A stretch of DNA of 31,721 bases, from IMG/VR virus record IMGVR_UViG_3300035158_000404, positions 1 through 31,721 of that record. The stretch is one strand, 5' to 3'. The notes under the pieces are model-generated. The model ran no database searches and was not told where the DNA came from. It saw nothing but the letters and a program-made list of their open reading frames with translations. Positions 28,240 to 31,721 of the stretch are shown here, piece by piece; the first letter of the stretch is position 1, and each line of letters opens with the position of its first letter. The DNA is from a virus. A program made the translations under genes and the position numbers.

Positions 28240-28919
28240 TATTTGCACACTTTCTCGATCAGGCCGTCCGTAATCTCTGTGAGACCGCTTGCCTTCATCA
28301 TCTGCTCGATGGCCAAGGCATCTTTGACCACAAGCCGGAAGTCCCCCTGGGCGTGCCGGGAGAGATCGGCCGAAGCTTCAGGAAGGATTGCAAGATCGAG
28401 AGCCTCCCGATAGAAGACAACAACGTCCATCTGCCCCACGGATTCGAACTTGAGCACGTCCCGCACCCGGCTCATCACACGGCGCTCCTGGCGGAGCTTG
28501 CCCTCCAGCGGCTCTTCTCCAATAAAAACGATCGGAGTTCCGCAGGCATCGTGCAGATCGCGAAGTGTATTGAAATGTTTGAGAGTCATCCGATCGGCCT
28601 CATCGACCATGATGACGCGATTCTGCCCACAAAGGGCCCCTTGAATGAGATCGAAACAGGCCTGGGTCCGGGCGTGCCGGATACCGGCCGTGGCAAAGGC
28701 GATCTCCCGAAGAAGACCGATATGGGTCAGCCATTCCTCGAAGCGCACAAAGATCGCCTCCGGATTCATGGTGTAGATCCTTGCAGCCGCCGTGGTCTTT
28801 CCGCGACCTGCCCGGCCCAAAACGGCTGCAAGATCCACCCCGAACTGGTTGGCCCGAAGCCATCCGTAAAGCTCTTCAAACCGTTGATAATTGGGTGTCG
28901 AAACAAAGCAATCCTTCAT
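28239..28919 (-). CDS. MuB-like AAA+ ATPase, transposition target activator
   Basis: A 226-residue ATPase. Walker A is at residues ~35-42 (GRAGRGKTT), Walker B at ~102-109 (VIMVDEAD), and PIVFIGEEP is the sensor strand. MuB-type proteins polymerise on DNA with ATP, choose target sites and activate the transposase. The start at 28919 (MKDCFVSTPN) has AAGGAGGGAAATC upstream and overlaps the transposase stop by ATGA; a longer frame is an artefact. It is shorter than Mu B (312) and seems to lack the B N-terminal HTH, like the compact B proteins of D3112-type phages. Confidence 0.85.
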   Translation of the reverse strand: MKDCFVSTPNYQRFEELYGWLRANQFGVDLAAVLGRAGRGKTTAAARIYTMNPEAIFVRFEEWLTHIGLLREIAFATAGIRHARTQACFDLIQGALCGQNRVIMVDEADRMTLKHFNTLRDLHDACGTPIVFIGEEPLEGKLRQERRVMSRVRDVLKFESVGQMDVVVFYREALDLAILPEASADLSRHAQGDFRLVVKDALAIEQMMKASGLTEITDGLIEKVCK

Positions 28920-31222
28920 GATTTCCCTCCTTGAGATGAAACAAGCCCGATCGTTTCTTTGTAAATGGCAAAATAGCGACGGGATTCCGGATTGAGTTTC
29001 GATTCGAATTGGGAGACGAACTCTTCGTCTTCCGCCTCGATCGCCTCCCCGCGGGCAAGCGTGTCGAGGCACCATTGATATCGGTCCCGTTCCCGCGTAA
29101 AAACGGGCCTCGTCCGTGGGGGCGTCCAGTCGTCGATCTTCTTGATCTCGGCAGCAAGCTCCTCAGGTGCCCGGATGCGGTAACGATCCTCCTCGGCCTC
29201 GCGGCGGGCCAGGGCCTCGCGCTTGGCCTTGCCAACGATCGCGGCCGTGCGCTCGGCTTCGGGCACGGTCGAGTATTGCCTCAGGTCCGGCACCCAGGAG
29301 GTGAGATCGCGGTATTCGTCGAGAAAGATCCTCCGGCGCCTGGCCTTCTGCGCGATCTTTCGGCGGGCAAGCTCCTGGTCCTTCATGCTGGAGTACTCCA
29401 TGAGCACGGCCCGACATAAAAACTCGCCCCGATGAAACACAAGAATCCATGAGGGATCGAGCGGATCGTATCGGATTTCGACGCGCTCGCCGGGATCGAG
29501 CCCGACCAGGGCATCGGCCTCGTAGCGCTCTTTGTGGAAGGTGATGCGGCCCCGGTCCACGGTTCGCCTTTCCCGGCAAAGAAAAACGAGATCGATCGCA
29601 TCATCCGAAAGGCGCCTGGGCCGCCATCCGTCGCGGCGGCACATAAAAAGACACTGCATGGGTGTGGCCTGGCCAGGCTTTGGGTCCCAAAGCCATTCCC
29701 CAAGGACGCCACGGTGAGGCCTCTTTGCGTTGTAAAAGTCCATCGCCCGGTAAACGGCGAGGATGAATTCACGAAATGTCAAAAGCCTCCCTTTCTGGGC
29801 AAGTCGGGCAATCTCCTTCTCGTCATACTCCTGCTCCTCTTTGGGCGCCGTGAGCCGCTTGACCCGTCCGGGAAGTCGCGTCTCGCTTCGGAGAATTGTC
29901 TCCAGAACGCGAAACGTGCCCTCGATCATCTTGGCTTTGGCCTTGCGGACGATCGCGCGGCGATGATCGCCAGGAAATTCGACCCGACAGTTTGTTTCTT
30001 CCGGATCCGCGTGCCCGATGTCCGCATCCACATCGAGCGATTGATCCGCACGCAGGCCGAGCGCGCGCATCTCCTTGAGGATGGAAAGGACATATCTGGA
30101 TTCTTCAGATTTGCCATGATCCGTATAGATCGCCCCGAAGGCTCCAAATCGTTTGAGACCGATTCTCAGGGCAAGCCCCATGAGCTGGGCATCATAGCGA
30201 ACGCCGACGGCGCCGCCATAGAAGAGGCGCGTTCGCAAGTCCTGCCAGAAATATCCTTCCGGTCGGAAGACCTGGCCTGTTTCTTCGTCCTGGATCCAGA
30301 AATCGAAACGATGTTGATCACCGACAAGGATTTCAAAAGGCTTGAGATCCGAATAATCGCGGCAAATCGGAGGAAGCGTATTGTCCAGGGCGCGGGTCCC
30401 ACCGCGTTGCAGCGCCAGGAGTTGGGGCGTCACGCGCTTGTCAAACCACCATAGGGCCGACCGGTAGCCGCCGATCTGCCACCCGCGGCGACGGGCCTCG
30501 ATTGTAAGACATTCGTAGAGTTTATCTTTCGAAATATCTTTGTGCTCACGTTTGAGGCAGAGACCGACCCAGAAATCCAGGGCTTCGGGCGTCCAGGAGC
30601 GAACCCGCCCCCGGGTATTCTTTCTGTGCTTCAGGCCGGCAAGGCCCGCCTGGTTATATCGTTTGAGATAGCGATAGATCTGGGCTACGCTCATATTGTG
30701 GCGGATGGCGATGAGCTCGATCCATTTCGATTTCTTGTATCCTGGATCCGGGCTATTTGCCTCCTGGACGATCCGGGCGATGCTGCCGACCCGATCGTCC
30801 CGCAACACGTCGGCGTCGAGAGAAAATGACTTTTCTCCAAAAAAAGAAACCGGCGACCGGCAAAAAGGAAGTTTCTGCTGCCGATTCAGAAGCTCTTTCC
30901 GCACGGTCGCCGGCAAGGAGGGAAACGATGAGAAGGAAGAGAAAGATGGCTGGTCTGAAAAAAGCCTTTTGTACGTCTCGAGCTGGGCCTCCGGGCCGAG
31001 CTTGGCAATATCCTCGGGGGAGAGATCATCACCGATCGCCTCGATGACACGCTTTTGAACGTCTGAAGGGAGATTGGGAAGATAATAGATATATCGCTTG
31101 CCTCCTCCATTTCGATTATTGACCGTCTGAAAATCCCAACTCTCCTTTTTGGATCGTCGAATAACAGCGCTTTTTGACATTTTGAGCATTTCGCTGAGAT
31201 CTTTTGCTGTGAATTCGAGCAT
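28916..31222 (-). CDS. MuA-like DDE transposase
   Basis: A 768-residue transposase. Residues ~5-60 are the winged DNA-binding domain (EFTAKDLSEMLKMSKSAVIRR, GKRYIYYLPNLPSDVQ) that in Mu recognises the internal activation site. Residues ~165-270 hold the end-binding HTH parts (MSVAQIYRYLKRYNQAGLAGLKH). The catalytic triad is D302 (VGDQHRFD), D368 (YTDHGKS) and E434 (KMIEGTF). The beta-barrel and the C-terminal tail, needed for contact with MuB, follow. A Ser/Phe-rich linker lies at ~92-105. The ATG follows GGAGGAGGGAGAGGG. It is about 100 residues longer than Mu A (663). All key residues are present, so it should be active. Confidence 0.95.
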   Translation of the reverse strand: MLEFTAKDLSEMLKMSKSAVIRRSKKESWDFQTVNNRNGGGKRYIYYLPNLPSDVQKRVIEAIGDDLSPEDIAKLGPEAQLETYKRLFSDQPSFSSFSSFPSLPATVRKELLNRQQKLPFCRSPVSFFGEKSFSLDADVLRDDRVGSIARIVQEANSPDPGYKKSKWIELIAIRHNMSVAQIYRYLKRYNQAGLAGLKHRKNTRGRVRSWTPEALDFWVGLCLKREHKDISKDKLYECLTIEARRRGWQIGGYRSALWWFDKRVTPQLLALQRGGTRALDNTLPPICRDYSDLKPFEILVGDQHRFDFWIQDEETGQVFRPEGYFWQDLRTRLFYGGAVGVRYDAQLMGLALRIGLKRFGAFGAIYTDHGKSEESRYVLSILKEMRALGLRADQSLDVDADIGHADPEETNCRVEFPGDHRRAIVRKAKAKMIEGTFRVLETILRSETRLPGRVKRLTAPKEEQEYDEKEIARLAQKGRLLTFREFILAVYRAMDFYNAKRPHRGVLGEWLWDPKPGQATPMQCLFMCRRDGWRPRRLSDDAIDLVFLCRERRTVDRGRITFHKERYEADALVGLDPGERVEIRYDPLDPSWILVFHRGEFLCRAVLMEYSSMKDQELARRKIAQKARRRRIFLDEYRDLTSWVPDLRQYSTVPEAERTAAIVGKAKREALARREAEEDRYRIRAPEELAAEIKKIDDWTPPRTRPVFTRERDRYQWCLDTLARGEAIEAEDEEFVSQFESKLNPESRRYFAIYKETIGLVSSQGGKS

Positions 31223-31334
31223 CCCTCTCCCTCCTCCATTGATTCAGTTCTGTCTTTTTGCAGCTAGGGCAGATCCCATGCGTCATATCAAATTTTGCCT
31301 CTCTTATCTTCTTGCCGCACCATGCGCAGATCAT
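31116..31334 (-). CDS. Small zinc-ribbon protein overlapping the transposase start
   Basis: A 72-residue protein starting at the ATG that overlaps the upstream stop (ATGA), eight bases after AAGAGGA. Residues 3-25 hold CAWCGKKI and GICPSCKK, a two-pair zinc ribbon. The C-terminal ~35 residues are read from DNA that also encodes the start of the transposase (107-base overlap) and are Arg/Lys-rich. Either the overlap is real or the gene has lost its old stop codon. Similar in kind to the zinc-ribbon gene at 26.3 kb. Confidence 0.6.
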   Translation of the reverse strand: MICAWCGKKIREAKFDMTHGICPSCKKTELNQWRRERDARIHSKRSQRNAQNVKKRCYSTIQKGELGFSDGQ

Positions 31335-31531
31335 GCGGCATTCCTCTTGGGAAAATCGAGATGTTTCTCCGGGCAGCCGTGATCCTTGAGCCATTGCTGT
31401 ACTCGGCGATTCCTGCTTGTCCCATTCACGGTCATCCAGACGAGATTAAGGCTAACGCCAAGATCCTTGGCGATCTGGGTGAGCTTGATTCTCTTTTTCA
31501 TCAGCCAAATTTTGATCTCAATATTATTCAT
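31331..31531 (-). CDS. Ner-like small HTH protein, first early gene
   Basis: A 66-residue protein: IEIKIWLMKKRIKLTQIAKDLGVSLNLVWMTVNG is a lambda-repressor-type HTH, followed by VQQWLKDHGCPEKHL and a short basic tail. Mu Ner, of similar size, is the first early gene and turns down early transcription; position and size agree. I start at the second ATG (31531), seven bases after AAAGG. It shares its C-terminal pattern with two other HTH proteins in this phage. It could instead be the lysogeny repressor, since none is visible elsewhere in the window. Confidence 0.75.
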   Translation of the reverse strand: MNNIEIKIWLMKKRIKLTQIAKDLGVSLNLVWMTVNGTSRNRRVQQWLKDHGCPEKHLDFPKRNAA

Positions 31532-31638
31532 GATCATCCTTTCAAAAAGTTTTGGCTCTCTTTGGCCATTTTCTCTTTTCGATTTGACACGTTTTCAAAA
31601 TTCTGCTATCTTGGGCTCAAATTGAAATATCAATTCTT

Positions 31639-31669
31639 ATTATAAGCCAAAAAGTGAGGTTCACGGCAA
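31639..31669 (-). promoter_or_regulatory. Candidate early promoter
   Basis: On the minus strand a perfect -10 TATAAT (31644-31639) follows TTGCCG (31669-31664) with a 19-base spacer, long for sigma-70. The gap between it and the first early gene is ~108 bases and AT-rich. The A-rich stretch inside it (around 31560-31605, GAAAACG...AAAAGAGAAAAT) may be an operator or transposase site. Bases 31538-31721 hold no gene. Confidence 0.45.
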
Positions 31670-31721
31670 GGTCACAGCAAAAAAGTCCCGGCGCTTAAGC
31701 TAAAATGAATATAACCCCTAA

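Noticed and set aside
29534-30454. Plus-strand frame opposite the transposase
   Set aside because: It is antisense to the catalytic core and has no ribosome site or recognisable domain.
162-31676. Exact phage ends at TGTCGAG (162) and TGTGACC (31676, minus strand)
   Set aside because: Both begin TGT as Mu-like ends do, but the flanking five bases do not match as a target duplication, so the ends are left open.
1-31721. Diversity-generating retroelement, tRNA or rRNA genes
   Set aside because: No reverse transcriptase motif, template/variable repeat pair, tRNA cloverleaf or rRNA sequence was found by eye.

Overview
The window is most of a transposable (Mu-like) prophage. Every convincing gene is on the minus strand, so the phage reads from the right edge (early genes) to the left edge (tail fibre). 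It carries a MuA-type DDE transposase, a MuB-type ATPase, and Gam and GemA relatives. The head module is of the Mu type: terminase, DUF935 portal, F, G, protease/scaffold, DUF2190, capsid, DUF1320 and DUF1834. The tail is of the long non-contractile type, with a tube protein, a frameshifted chaperone pair and a tape measure; I see no sheath or baseplate-wedge genes. The overall plan resembles siphophage Mu relatives such as the D3112/B3 group. The host cannot be named from this sequence. Lipoprotein and membrane-anchored coiled-coil genes suit a didermic bacterium. A dockerin-like EF-hand protein, a parallel beta-helix protein and a chromosomal hairpin repeat at the left edge suggest an anaerobic or environmental lineage, possibly of the former Deltaproteobacteria (inference).

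Layout, right to left. 31.7-31.1 kb: a candidate early promoter, a small Ner-like HTH gene and a zinc-ribbon gene. 31.2-28.2 kb: transposase and ATPase. 28.2-23.6 kb: an early/middle block of small DNA-binding, zinc-binding and nuclease-inhibitor genes (double winged-helix, GemA, winged-helix, Gam, zinc ribbon, HTH plus zinc ribbon, and others) in tight ATGA-type overlaps. 23.4-21.6 kb: a lysis-region-like set of small membrane and coiled-coil proteins with no recognisable endolysin. 21.6-16.4 kb: terminase subunits, portal-F fusion, a winged-helix protein and gpG. 16.2-12.0 kb: a late HTH gene, ChaB-protease-scaffold, decoration protein, major capsid and connectors. 12.0-9.2 kb: three genes with signal peptides inserted between the DUF1320 and DUF1834 connector genes, which adjoin in Mu. 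9.2-0.2 kb: the tail module, ending with an HDHDG-type tail fibre. The first ~150 bases look like host or intergenic DNA.

Four features stand out. (1) Two copies of one palindrome, GGTTAA-N7-TTAACC, lie in the two largest gaps of the late region, ahead of the lysis-like genes and ahead of the HTH/protease/capsid genes. These are the places where Mu has its activator-dependent late promoters Plys and PI. (2) A textbook -1 frameshift signal, A-AAA-AAC then 7 nt then a perfect 8-bp stem with a 4-nt loop, fuses the two tail-assembly chaperone frames just before the tape measure gene. (3) Gene junctions repeatedly carry degenerate 7-nt or 9-nt tandem-repeat tracts; at one junction three 7-mers (21 nt) have become 7-residue protein repeats. 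(4) A secreted-protein cassette (beta-sandwich, Fn3-plus-EF-hand, parallel beta-helix) sits inside the structural operon.

The repressor gene and the exact phage termini are not visible.
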